Of a stretch of 64,000 nucleotides of DNA, positions 24,601 to 36,300 are shown in pieces. The notes under the pieces were generated by a model, which saw only the letters and a program-made list of their open reading frames with translations, did no database searches and was not told the origin of the DNA. Location: positions 37,499,187 through 37,563,186 of the forward strand of contig NC_088301.1 of NCBI RefSeq assembly GCF_032854445.1, written 5' to 3'. Position 1 is the stretch's first letter; each line of letters starts with the position of its first letter. The position numbers and the translations under genes were made by a program. Source of the DNA: Liolophura sinensis. Lineage: Eukaryota; Mollusca; Polyplacophora; Chitonida; Chitonidae.

Positions 24601-25096
24601 ATCAGCAGAACTTGCGATCTTCTTGGAGCAAGCTGGAGAACTGTTGAGACCTAGAGCTGAACAACAGTCGAAGCGAACCCCTGAACATAGTAATGTTGAA
24701 CCCTTTGCGGTAGGACAGAATTTTTATTTCGGAATCATGCTGTGAAGGGTCGGAAAAATATTCAGGATAAGTGGAGACCTGAGGTATATACACTGACCGA
24801 CTGTGATGGAGCCGTTGTAACTACTACCTGCTGATTGGTCAGGTCCTGAAAAGAAGATACACTGATCTGAGTTGAGACTATGCCAATTTTACAGTCCGAA
24901 GAAGGCTAGGAATACCTCACGTGCTGTCATCCTACAAGGTCTGCTGAACATTCCAGAGAGTCAGGATGATTCTGATGTTGGTGATATGGTTGAGATTCTA
25001 GGAGATGGTGAACAACTTGGAATTCCTGGTACTATGGAAACTGAGCAAGGACTTGAATCCCCTGATGTATCCAGCGCGGATGATCTACAAGGGTAA
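21640..25096 (+). pseudogene. Broken gag-pol remnant of the LTR retrotransposon
   Basis: Blocks visible in order: a damaged CCHC-type zinc knuckle at about 21695-21735; a retropepsin-like protease with the catalytic DTG at 21933-21941; reverse transcriptase from about 22710, where the fingers contain VCVDYTKLH and the palm's YLDD box is at 23096-23107; RNase H with an ETDAS start, catalytic Asp at 23525; integrase core remains at about 24150-24560 with a DVFSNYPKAIP-like segment and, later, the conserved Glu in CERYNSTLH. A C-terminal segment with a KWRPEVYTL-type block follows near 24765. Frame changes occur near 22030, 22700, 23040, 23250, 23590 and 24240. The HHCC zinc finger of integrase is missing or unrecognisable. 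Confidence 0.9.
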
Positions 25097-25345
25097 CAGC
25101 AGATAGACACCGCAACCTTCACCAAGAGCCTGGGTCTACTGTTCTCGAAGTTGATATCAATAGGAACTTTGCTGTTTCTCTTGGTAAACTGCAATTCCAT
25201 CTGAAATCCTATCAGAAGCTGTCATGGAGTTATCAGTCCGAATAATGTGTGAAGCCGGAAAACTGTTGAATCCGAGTTCTTCTGCCTAGTGTTACTGCTT
25301 TTTCATACTTGCCCATAGAGACTATCGAAATCAAGCTGGGGAAGT

Positions 25346-25963
25346 TGTGGGCTGACCCAAGATTGGATTGTGTCCCTTTAGTCAGTGATGCAATATTTGA
25401 ACTTTAATGTTACATAGTTCCCTTTGTTCTCTTATGCATAGAGGGGAGATGTGAAATCACTGTACAACCGGAACCACGATGCCGGTGTTTTAATCAATGC
25501 TCTGTTGATGTTTTGAGAGATTTCCTAACCGTCAAAGATATAAGTAGCCATACTGTTTCTATTAAACAGTTACATGAGCGATGGGTAGTTTTTGTTGATA
25601 AACTCGTGATAGTTTAGTAATGGTAATTTGCTAACAGACCACATTTTGACCCAGTTTTTCAATGACGTTGTTGTTAGTCTCCACTTTATAATATTGAGTT
25701 TAGAGATGTAAGCATATACTATTTAGTCGTAGACATTTGAACAAGTAGTTGTGAACAAACTGTAAACTCGCTGTAGAACTGAATGCTTTGTACTGTAAAC
25801 AATAATCATGTAATATGATTATGTCGAAAGACTACCGTGGTATTTTGTCATTGTTATGCAGTTAACTTCACATGTCGTGCATATAGGCCAGGTTGGGGTT
25901 GTGCTCTTCTTGCGTCATGCTATACTGGTTGACCCAGTGGGGTAGGTTATTGTACCACCTTGA
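25346..25963 (+). repeat. Right LTR of Ty3/gypsy-type element
   Basis: Matches the left LTR at both ends (TGTGGGCTGACCCAAGA to TGTACCACCTTGA). It is longer by an internal block of about 100 bases around 25665-25795. It follows a GGGGAAG polypurine tract by one base. After it the sequence is TATTTATTTAATTG, unrelated to the internal sequence that follows the left LTR, which fixes the end at about 25963. Confidence 0.9.
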
Positions 25964-25964
25964 T

Positions 25965-27185
25965 ATTTATTTAATTGGGTAATAACATTTGTACGGCTGT
26001 GCAGTACTTATAATAATTGCAAACATATGAACAGGCATGTGTCTGTAAATTGTAGCGGTTCATGTAAATGTAATTTCATAACGGATTCACTCATGCATTG
26101 TTACTGTCAGATAACAGATTGCACAAGTTTATAAGCTGCAGGGTCTTATAATATTACTTTTAAAATTAATTACAATTGAACAAGCATCTGGCAATTCCAG
26201 TAGGTCTTCATTTATCTTTGTAGCCATGAGTGGTTAATATGTATGTTATCCCAGGTTTTTACCCATGTTCCCATGGTGCCAGCAGTATGAATAAATCTGT
26301 GTCCTGCATCAAAATGTGGATGTGTTTGACTGTGTTTCTCGAACCCAGGTCCACATATAGGAATGTCAGTTTAGATGCATAAATTCTATAGAGTACACAG
26401 CAGGGACATAATCATGCCCGGCTTGTTTAAACCGATATTATGGACAACAAATACTCTCCTCTTCGAATTTTTATGCACTGTTCTCTCATACATTTATGAA
26501 ATAAATAAAACAGCACTTTAATTATATCTAAAGTGACATACTTGTGTGTCAGAGTAATAAAAAACTCAGAATCCCAGTGAGCTTGTACGACTATTCAAGT
26601 CAATAAAAAATAGCGTTTTTCCCCGTGTTTTGAGTGAGATTAATTGGAATTCAGAAAGAATGGGAAGTCGCCGTGGGTGGAATTAATACAGCCGTTTTCG
26701 GTTGTTCAGTTTGCGGATTTAACACTGTCCGGTGATTACTGTGGCTGTGATTACACGTCTTTTCCACAATTTCTAGAAGTCCCAGCTATTTCCAAAGAGA
26801 CAATTTTGAGTGGTGGTTGTGTCTGTAGTCACTAGAAGGAGCAAATACAGTGTCAGAAGGCGGGATTAGTTAGTTGTTAGTAGTATGTAAGTTGAAATTA
26901 GCATATCCCTGTGCAAGGCTGTAGGAAAGTACAGGAAACCACCGAGGGCAAAGGAGAAAACAACGAGATCAAGCAAGGAGATCTTGTAAGTAAATATGGA
27001 CAGTGTCTATTCATCGTGTTGAATTAGATCACCACGTATCTCAGTTGCAATCAAAGCGCAACTGAGATACATATTTTGTCATCGACAACTTATATTCTAA
27101 CGTGATACACGATTTGAATACTGATTTCGCCTAGAACAAACCTTGTCTCTTTGTATACATTCTTAGTTCTTTCGTGGTTTGTATT
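25965..27185. other. Intergenic, nothing recognised
   Basis: AT-rich sequence with no gene that I recognise. An open frame at 26644-26835 shows no family features. Confidence 0.4.
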
Positions 27186-27189
27186 ATAC

Positions 27190-27350
27190 GTCGTTTTGGG
27201 AACGGGCCTTGTGGTTATTGACTTGGAACGTCCTTATTGGTTGACGGCTGGTATAGGAGTGTCTGTTTCGACGCAAAGATTCAAAAGAAAGCACACCTCG
27301 GTGCAAATCTGCCAACCTGTGTGAGAAATTCTTCACGTCAAGAAAAAAAT
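27190..27350 (+). repeat. Dispersed module, longer copy
   Basis: Shares TTTTGGGAACGGGCCTTGTG, GTTATTGACTYGGAACGTCC and TTGGTTGACGGCTGGTATAG with copies at 13.3 and 21.0 kb. It also resembles 28615-28810, which keeps GATTATTGACC, TTTGGTTGACGGCTGATAT and a later TTCACTTCAAGAAA block. The upstream phrase GTAAGTAAATATGGACAG (about 26993) is likewise echoed before the 28.6-kb copy (about 28485), so the repeat may be over 300 bp long. Confidence 0.5.
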
Positions 27351-27732
27351 CTTGATTTTTCACAGTGCACTTTTACATGATGTAAAGGGGCTTTACCCTG
27401 TTTCGAAGGAAAAGCAAAGAAAGCTCATGACCCAGGTTCTGGCAGACAGAAGGTCATGAAATGTACTTTTACTCATGGCACACACAGTGTGTATTTCAAA
27501 AAACTTAGTGCAGAATATACAGGACTAGAACACAAGATTTACACAATTAAAACAGACCATAATAAAAAATATTTGAGATATATCAACAGGATAACAGCCG
27601 TTAACAAGAAAACAATAACGCGCAATAAAATGCGGAAACAAACACTACTGAACGACTTGCTCAAAAATCTTCATTTTAGATTTTTTGTACTCCGCATGGT
27701 GCATCTTACCTCGACCTGTGTTAAGACCAAAA

Positions 27733-28200
27733 CGGTTTCCTCTCTCGCAGACTGTACAACAAGAGGGATAGTTTCAATTTTGACAATGTAAATTATCCTT
27801 ACTTGGACTGCAGTTTAAAACTTACAAATTTCTACAAGACGCCAGTTAGAGTGTTCCAAGATTCTATGGATATATGGACCAACCCAGATCATCATTTGAA
27901 ATGCATTGGAATGCTGTGAAATCAGGACACCACAGATTCTCCAGATGGTACTACTTATTTGGACCTATATTTATATGGAACGGTTTCCTCTCTCGCAGTC
28001 TCTACGGGAAGAGGGATAGTTTCAATTTTGACATTTTAAATTATCCGGACTTGGACTGCAATTTTCCGAAAGGTCCTGCATATGGCGGGTACACAGCTCT
28101 CCTTATAGCATTTGTTAGATCCCATGTGTTATGTGACGATTTCATTCACGTCATATGTTATAATATTACTGCAAAAACTTGTATGTCAAGGTTATTCCAT
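27733..28200 (+). pseudogene. Duplicated fragment of a reverse-transcriptase-type ORF
   Basis: Two copies of an 85-bp segment, at about 27733-27817 and 27979-28065, both read (in different frames) as a FLSRxLYxKRDSFNFD segment followed by NYPxLDC. In the second copy the frame continues to PKGPAYGGYTALLIAFVRSH. An order of KRDxFNF, then NYPxLDxN, then PxGPAYGVYxSQLIR is common near the C-terminus of reverse-transcriptase ORFs in predicted invertebrate proteins, as I recall it. The family is not resolved, and no catalytic box is present. An open frame of 180 codons runs at 27874-28416, but its 3' half runs into a SINE. Confidence 0.5.
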
Positions 28201-28220
28201 CAAACACCTTCACTCTTAAG

Positions 28221-28452
28221 TTTATTTATTTATTTATTTGAATGGTGTTTTTACGCCGTACTCAAGAATATTTCATTTATACGACGGCGGCCAGCATTAT
28301 GCTGGTCCCGGGAGAAACCCAGGATCATCTGCAGATTGCTGGAAGACCTTCCCACGTACGGGCGGAGAGGAAGCCAACAGGAGATGCAAGCGACCGCATT
28401 GGCGAGAGACTCCTGAGTCTTTACGCTGCGCTAGCGCGCTAACCAACTGAGA
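28221..28452 (-). repeat. SINE, V-SINE/RUDI-like, near full length
   Basis: On the minus strand: an AGTTGGTTAGCGCGCTAGCG head, then a long body, then CCAGCATAATGCTGGCCGCC in diverged order, CGTATAAATGAAATATTCTT, GAGTACGGCGTAAAAACACC and an (AAATA)n tail. It is longer than the 20.8-kb copy because the body between head and central part is kept. It interrupts the open frame of the adjoining reverse-transcriptase fragment. Confidence 0.85.
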
Positions 28453-28539
28453 CTCTAAGTTTTACAATGAGCACAATTCTCTTGTGAGTAAATATGGACA
28501 GAATGTCCAGAATATCTGATGCTCTGCTTCGTTATTGTG

Positions 28540-28600
28540 TCTAATTCCGCTTAATCCGGGGCTAGGGCTGTACATTTGTCGCATTGAATTAATCGCCATG
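28540..28600 (+). repeat. Short fragment of the ~360-bp dispersed family
   Basis: TAATTCCGCTTAATCCGGGGCTAGGG matches the TAATTCTGCTTAAGCCATGG-TGCTAGGG block of the family near 19 kb. It is a small piece that ends where the 28.6-kb module begins. Confidence 0.4.
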
Positions 28601-28819
28601 GTTTGTTTTGTTGTTGATGAAGTTAGTACTGCGATTATTGACCCTGAACATTCATTTGGTTGACGGCTGATATATGACTGTCCATTTCGATGACCGGATA
28701 CAACTAGAGGAGCAAAAGCTGCAGATTCAAATTGCCGGCAGGATTCAAGCTCGTGTATCAGCTGTTTTACGGCTGAATGTAGACATTCACTTCAAGAAAG
28801 AGTGGCGACGAACAGTCAC

Positions 28820-29375
28820 ACAAATAAGAGCACAAATATAAAACAGCCAGTGTTTTGACAGTGATCATCCTAACTTAAAACGTTCATTGTACATAAGGAA
28901 AATTGTTTTATACATATGTGCAAATAAAAATTTATTTTAAACATGTATAAAATGTATATATGTATAAAACAATTGTAAATACGTACATATAAACCGAATA
29001 CGTACAAATAATTGCACATATGTATTAAGAATTGGAGATATGCAAAATTCTGTATAATTCGAGACTATCACAATTGGTGTACATGACATTGTATGAACTC
29101 ATTCGAAGATTTGCGTTATCAGTTGAGGCTCTGTACATGCAGATATAAACCCAATATACACGAGTAAGTGCAGTTCACTGCAAAAATCTGTGTGCAGTTA
29201 TTTTGTCTTGATACCCACACTACAGGCGTTAAAGTGGGCCCATTGTCTAAATGTATTTTTGGTTGTTTGATGTCACCCTGGCTCTTACAATTGTTGCATG
29301 TCACTATGTGATATTTGCCCTTGTCTGATTTAACACTTCAAGGTAACTTATAATACTTAAAAACTTGTAGCATCT
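28820..29375. other. Intergenic, nothing recognised
   Basis: AT-rich sequence with repeated ACATATGTATAAAA-type phrases near 28905-29045 that look like local slippage duplications. No gene. Confidence 0.4.
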
Positions 29376-29379
29376 GCCT

Positions 29380-29500
29380 CTAAGTAGGGGGACATGGGAT
29401 CAAACCTGGGTCAGGTCATACCAAGGACTTTAAAAATGGTACTTGTTTCTGCCTCTCTTGGCACTCAGCTGAGGGGAGTCATGGGGTGTCACAGACAAAA
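29380..29500 (-). repeat. Possible SINE-like repeat shared with 20.1 kb
   Basis: The minus strand carries CAGCTGAGTGCCAAG, AACAAGTACCATTTTTAAAG, TCCTTGGTATGACCTGACCC and AGGTTTGATCCCAT in that order. The last is close to a Pol III B box in position and sequence. Two further TTTGAACY-ATGACC phrases, at about 29770 and 29915 on the plus strand, also resemble B-box regions but have no clear bodies. Confidence 0.4.
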
Positions 29501-29529
29501 TTATCCGTTTAGCCACATGACCTGTCAAC

Positions 29530-31050
29530 GTTGAAGCATGAATCAAGCTGGCTATAATCCCCAATTTTTTTTCCCTTCTTTATTTCATTGGCGTAACGCC
29601 TGAAAAGAATTACAATCTGTAAATGCCAAGGTTTGAGCTTACATTCTGGTGAAACTAAATATTATCAGTAAATTAGAGCTTGAAGCATTTGGAAATAGGA
29701 TTGCTTATTTCAGGTATTTAAAACACTCTAAATGATGCATAATGTGATGGGGAGACATGCTGTGGGTTTGAACTGATGACCTTTGGGACTGTAGCCTATA
29801 AAGTTTATAACACAAGTAAGATGGGAAAATCCTCATGCAGAGAGCCAGTACATTTGATGATGTTACAGTACAAAATTCTGCTCACACGCACTGTGACAGA
29901 GTCTGGATTTGAACCAATGACCACTGCAGCTGGACACTGGGGCCATTATTTCTAAAACATATTTAACTAGACCAAAAAAGCCTGATGTTGATTAGTTGTA
30001 AATAGCAAATACATTATATCCTGAAATCTATAATTGGAGGTCAACTTCTGAGGCTATCTTATTATGAGGTCTAATGAATCCAATAGTCTTAAACACTTAA
30101 TGTGATGAAATAGTTCTTAATGCATACACATACATGGACCATGCAGCCAAGCATGTGCATGAAAACAACTTTTGACACACTAATGTAGGCATACATCTGA
30201 TTCATATGTCATTACCTTATGGAATATGTGTTTGCTTTGTGACCATAGATCCCTTTCCATTACTGGCATACATGTATCTAGGCAGAGCTTCTGTTGCTAA
30301 ATAAGTTACAATATCTCAGGTTAACTAAATCCACACTACTGTCTCCACACCCTTAGATATATAGTTGCTTAAATGACATGCCCAATGACTTAAGGCCTAC
30401 ATATATATGACCAACAGGAGACATTTTATTTGGTCTAGTATGCCAATGTGCTGACCTCTACAAATATGTGAGTTAGCGGCTAGAGTTCAACTGTTAATTA
30501 TTCTCCGTAAATGCCACCTGAAAAATCTTTTAAAACATACATGTATGTTGTCTTAAAAATATTATCTTAACACTTGGAACACAAGTTCATTGATAAATTA
30601 ATGACCTCTAGGATATTTCCAGTCATAAAGCTGCAATGGTCAGACTGAATTTCTGATGTAGGTATTGTAACCCACATTATCACACATTGCTGATGTAAAG
30701 TTTTTAAGTCCATACACTCATATTATTATGTGCATCTGTATATATTGTATATCACATTTCTGTCTTGTTTGAAATCAGTAATAGGATATTTATGCCTAAC
30801 CTTAAAGTCAATATAGAGGATGGAAAACTTCTTTCCATGCCTGGTCAGTTACAAACCTTCTATTAAGTTTTCATTTATTTTTAAGTTATTTTAAAATTCC
30901 AGCTCAGCTTATGTATACGTAACTCACACTCATTTTTAAATAAAGCCATTCTGATTTTTATATTTCTGTCTGCAGAGGGTAAGCCTACAATGTACATTGC
31001 ATGTACCTGTAGGTTTGTTTTGGAATCCGAATACGACCGAGGAATTATTA
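29530..31050. other. Intergenic, nothing recognised
   Basis: AT-rich with short open frames only. No gene, tandem array or convincing transposon end found. Confidence 0.45.
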
Positions 31051-31054
31051 TTAT

Positions 31055-33280
31055 TATTGTATTATGTCAAGCTACCGTATGGATAACATTGCTCCCATGC
31101 TGAGGAAAGGTCTGTCCAAAATTTTAGTGAATGTGGATACAAGGTTAAGCACTCCCTTATCACTATCCACTCGCGTAGCCATTGGTTGGTCAACTCGTAC
31201 GATGAGCATCGGCTGATCAAACTCCCGCCATGCCTGCGCACATGAGAGCAATATGCCACCATGTCCAGTGAATATAATAACCTCTGCCGCCAACAACCGA
31301 CATATACGAGTTAGGGCATTAAAACGTTGGGTAAATCACCTTGAGACAAAAAGAAGACTGAATTTTATCATTAATGTACAGTGTTATACTTACCAGATAA
31401 TACGAGATTTGGAGCTATGTGGAAAAGACATAATATGCAAGCATGCTTGGTTAGTGAGGTCGTTTTTGTTGTTGTAGTCCGTCACTACGCCAGCCGAGGT
31501 GCATCTATGCCCATTTGGTGGATTGCTTTCACTTCCGGTCTGTGACAGATGATCAGCTCACGCGGTTGTGTTTGAGTAATGACATTAAATGCGGGTGTGA
31601 CATAAAGAGGGTAGGTTGGTATTCTTTATATCTGACATTTTGTTAAATTCCACGCCGCAGGGTATGACCAGAGCTGTCCGATTGTAGATGTAAGACGGGC
31701 GAAAACGTAAGCCTCCTGCACTGTGAATGACATTATAAATAGTCTGCGGGTACTCTGTATTTAATTCCAAGTCTTCTCAAGTTTGCCGAATTTTAGCGTA
31801 AGTAATTTGAATTAAATTTTCATCTTGTTTTCATAAGTATTTTTTAGTTTCGCTTTCACTGAGATTTTCAGTGTATAGTACTCGAAACGGTAGGTTATAC
31901 TTAAACGGTGTAACTGTGTAATGCACTCGATTTGTCGGCATCCGCAGGACATGATTTTTGGTTTCACCCGCTAACCACTCGCAAAGCGTTGCAAAGGCGT
32001 AGAACGTAGCATGCGCCGTGCTCAGACCATGTGGTAAGGATTTTTTAACACAAAAGATTTCACGCTAATGTTGTAGATTGTGTAATTACTGTGTCGTGGG
32101 TGAGCTAATTTTGACATACTTGCCATGTTTCAGTCAGTGGTTGGCCCCGAGTTTTCTCCCCTTTCACATTTTCTCAAAGACCTGACGGCAATGCGAAGGG
32201 CATCCGCTAACAGATTAACAGCCCTTCATATCACTTTCAAAGTTGGCACAAGCCAATATGAAAAGTGATTTAAAGATTGTTTAAATATATACGATTACAC
32301 CAAGTGGAAGAGGCTTGTAGGGAAATGTCATGATATTTATTATGTGCCCTAAACATAGCAGTGACAGTGAGGGAATCATCAGCTGTAATTTTAAATGATC
32401 GCGTTATGCTAATTATGTACATGCAGGTTTCGTGGCTGAATGACCTCTCTCTCTATTTCTTCAGTGTACATGCTAAACCACTCTAGTGAAAAATTTCCCA
32501 ATTTTGTTTTTTTTTTTTGGTAATTTTAGCTCTGACCACGTTGTGTAGGCATATTCATTCTCATGCTAGTGACTAATGCTTATAAATATAGTTATTTTCT
32601 TTTATCACTGCTTGAATAGTTAGAGATGAAAGAAGGCCACAGGAAAAGTTACAGTTTACAAATCTGAAAACTTGTCTGGCATGTCTACATACTCATTTGT
32701 TCACTGATAAATTTACCTAGCCTAATACTCAAGGGTCCAAAGTCCATCCTTGGCCTATTGTAAAGTATATGTGTGAATGTTAGTAATGGGTGGGAACCTG
32801 GTTATGGGTCTTTTTTATATACCATCCAACAAAATTTTGACAGCTTTGTTGAAGTTCATGCTTATGCTCCTGCAGATAGTTGAAAACATATTTTTTTCCC
32901 TTTTTCTCAAAGGCTAATAGTTCATAGTCATACTACATCTATACATGTAGCCAGTAGGTAACCAGTGTTTAGACAACTATCTTAACCCCAGGTAGAGCTT
33001 AGGCGTATTTGGTGTGGTGTCTAGGCGTTCACATAAAAGCTGTAGGACAAGGTTGTTAGCTAATGCTTCAGGGTAACTTGTGTAAAGTGAAGGAAAGGAA
33101 GACCATATACATATAGTCTTTTGATAACGAATTAACCAGTGTTTCAACATTCTCTCTTCAAGTGAATGTTTTGAGGCGTCTCTGCTTTAGACCTTTTAAT
33201 GTCATATATGTACAGTGGTGTAAAGTAAAAGCTAAGGTATGATGATGGGAATCATGCAAGCTGTTCATTTTTCCTTTTCA
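31055..33280. other. Upstream region of HMGCS1
   Basis: The first third is somewhat richer in GC and CpG than its surroundings. The coding exon of HMGCS1 is preceded by an acceptor at 33280-33281, so at least one non-coding exon must lie upstream. A possible donor is CCATGTG|GTAAGG at 32033/32034, but nothing in the sequence fixes the exon's 5' end. I cannot point to a trustworthy sterol-response element. Confidence 0.35.
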
Positions 33281-33281
33281 G

Positions 33282-33332
33282 TATTTTAGTCTGGATTCGA
33301 ATTTGTTGAAAAATCCTGTGCACTCTGTCAAC
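33282..33332 (+). other. HMGCS1: HMGCS1 5' untranslated part of first coding exon
   Basis: It begins after a pyrimidine-rich acceptor, TTTTTCCTTTTCAG, and runs to the ATG at 33333. There is no in-frame upstream ATG between the acceptor and this start. Confidence 0.7.
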
Positions 33333-36300
33333 ATGCCAGCTTCTACAGTCTCTTCTCCTCAAGGCTGGCCCCAAGATGTGGGCATCGTAGCCATGGAAGT
33401 CTACTTCCCTTCTCAATATGTTGACCAGGCAGAGTTGGAACAGTTTGATGGTGTATCTGCGGGTAAATACACAATTGGACTCGGCCAGTCAAAAATGGGT
33501 TTTTGCTCAGACAGAGAGGACATTAACTCACTAGCACTCACTGTTGTTCAGAGACTAATGGAGAGGAACAAACTTTCCTACACAGCCATCGGCAGACTTG
33601 AGGTGGGAACAGAGACGATCATTGACAAATCGAAAAGTGTCAAGACGGTTTTGATGCAGTTATTTGATGGGAGCGGCAACACAAATGTGGAAGGGGTAGA
33701 CACAACAAATGCTTGTTATGGTGGCACGGCAGCGTTGTTCAATGCTGCACACTGGGTGGAATCTAGTGCATGGGATGGTAAGTGTGTCATAGTTAGTCAC
33801 AGCAAACAACCATATCTGCATTTTCTCTGTGCCTTCAGATTGGTGCTTTTTCAATTCATTAAACAGTAACCATTTCAAAAACGTTATAGAAATATTTTGT
33901 GGATTCAGAAATGATTGATTGTTGTTTTATTATTTTACGCCGTACTCAAGAACATTTCACTTATACGTCGGCGGCTATTCAGAAATGAATTATTGCCGTA
34001 ATATACTCGGTAACATAATTATAGTTCTCCAGGAATTTATGTTAGCCGTTCATTGATTCCAGACAAAAGCAAAGTGTCTTCTGCAAAGAATTTGGTAATG
34101 TAGTCAGTAGCCAGAGATAAATCTAATGTAGAAATATGTGAATAGTCTCCGATCATCAATGAGTCATACATTCCTGCATGTGTGTGTTGGCTCTCATTAT
34201 GTAATCTTCTGTTCTGTGTACAGGTCGTTATGCGCTGGTTGTGACAGGTGACATTGCAGTGTATGCAACAGGAAATGCCCGCTGTACAGGTGGGGCAGGT
34301 GCTGTAGCTATGTTAGTGGGACCAAATGCACCACTTGTCCTAGACAGAGGTGAGCAGTGCTAGAAAATAATTACATGTGCTCAACTAGACAAATTTTCAA
34401 TTTGTCGGTAATTTTACTTAGCAACAATGAACGCTGATATACTTTAATGAACAGGAATGTAGTAAGTGCCCAATTTTCAGTTCGCAACACCCCGTCTCCT
34501 GCTCCCCTCTTACCACCAACACCACAGCTAACCACCAACATCCCAGCACCACAGCCACATGCTCTTTTTCCCTCTTTCAGGCTAAATCCGGACAAATATA
34601 TTACATAGCAATTGCTGCCTTCTTTGAAACATAGGATGATTGCTAGAAATGGTGTTCACAAGTGGTCTAATTATGAAAATGGTTAATGCAATAGATGTCT
34701 TTCTGAGTATAATTATACTACAGTTAAATTATATTCACTTTTCATGTTTTAGGTTTGAGAGGCAGCCACATGCAGCATGCGTATGATTTCTACAAACCAG
34801 ATATGTCCTCAGAATACCCAGTAGTTGATGGAAAACTCTCCATTCAGTGTTACCTTCATGCTCTTGACAAGTGCTATGAAGTCTACTCTTCAAGAGCAAA
34901 CACAGCCAGGCAAATTGGTAAATGAATATGTTGTATCATTTATTTTGTCAACATACAGATAGCTATGGTTTCCTCCTCGCTCTGCTCAGTTTCCTTCCAG
35001 CTGCTGTCATATAAGTGAAAACAACTTTAAACACTATATTACCAGTTGTGATGTACTTGATATACTGACACCGGAGTATACCAGAAAGCTTAGAGCATCC
35101 ATAGACATCCTTGGTCTGTTTTCTATGAAGGATGGTTTGCCAAAATTTTGTTCTTATCTGGTAGGTATTTATTCATCGTGTAGTGTTAGGTTTTATTCTA
35201 CATAATGTTCACAATACATAATTACTTTGATTTGACCCTTCAGTGTTTTTGAAGTGTAACATGTATTGTTTGTTGCAGCCGGTATCCAGGAACCATTTTC
35301 ATTGAGTGCAGCAGATGATTTTGTTTTCCACACTCCATTTTGTAAACTGATTCAGAAATCCTTTGGAAGATTTATGTTAAACGACTTTCTGAGAGAGAAG
35401 ACTCCAGATTTTGAATCCAAATATGCAGGATTAGAAGCTTTTAGGTAGGAATTTTGTTATAAAGCCACTTGCAACATATTTTATACGGTCATTTAAATCC
35501 TGTAACTACATTTCATGTTACAGGAGAAAGCAAATAATTAAAATTGAATAATTACATGTATAAAAATGATCTTCCTGTGCATGCCAAAATGTGTAGTCTC
35601 TTATCTTCATCACTTATAAATATTGGACCTGAAATACAAAAGGTAACATCTATACCTTTCCTGTTGCAGAGATATCAAATTGGAGAATACTTATTTTGAT
35701 AAACAAGTAGAATCAGCTTTTGTAAAGGCCAGCAAAGAGATGTACAATCTGAAAACTCTACCAAGTTTGAAAGTAGCAAATCAGGTTGGCAACATGTACA
35801 CTGCATCTTTGTATGGTGGATTGGCATCCTGCCTAGCCAAGTAAGTTCTTTCTTGGTCAATTTTGAATGCAATATTCTTCTATCTATTCCCTGCCGTTCA
35901 ATAAATCTCTTATCTCAGGAGACTGTGTGGAAAATATGGGCCTACAAGCATTCCATAGCTAGAGTAGCTGGCTTATTTCAAAATGTTGGTCATAAAGCTA
36001 GAGTGCATCCTTGGCAGTTGTACAGCAATAAATGGTCTTAAAACTTAACTTGCTTGAAAATACATTCATTCATCTTCTGTTGTTCATATGAAAACAGTGA
36101 TTATCTAAAATTTAAGATGTTTTTTATAAAAGTGCACACATTAGTACATTTATGTCCTTAAATCTTCCATTTACTAACGAACGAAAGTTTTTGTTTTGGC
36201 TTTATAGGTACCCCTCTCCCACAGACTTAGCAGGGAAGAAGATCGTGTTGTTTTCATATGGCTCTGGATTGGCTTCTTCAATGTTTTCCATGACAGTGAC

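Larger units (their letters stand above)
21064..25963 (+). mobile_element. Degenerate Ty3/gypsy-type LTR retrotransposon
   Basis: Two direct LTRs of 538 and 618 bp flank about 3.74 kb of broken coding sequence in the order gag end, protease, reverse transcriptase, RNase H, integrase. This order, with integrase last, marks the Ty3/gypsy group. A purine-rich tract GGGGAAG sits at 25338-25344, directly before the right LTR, as expected for plus-strand priming. Most of gag and the primer-binding region are deleted. I see no matching target-site duplication outside the LTRs. Many stops and frameshifts make it incapable of movement. Confidence 0.92.

Noticed and set aside
28238-28450. Open frames of 66-70 codons in the SINE at 28.2 kb
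   Set aside because: They lie fully inside a SINE and translate repeat sequence.
31062-31296. Minus-strand first exon of a gene divergent from HMGCS1
   Set aside because: Two overlapping short frames exist, but neither has a recognisable product or a clear donor site, and no further exons are visible to the left.
31940-31980. Sterol-response element upstream of HMGCS1
   Set aside because: TTTCACCCGCTAACC has slight likeness to an SREBP site but does not match the ATCACCCCAC consensus well enough, and the transcription start is unknown.
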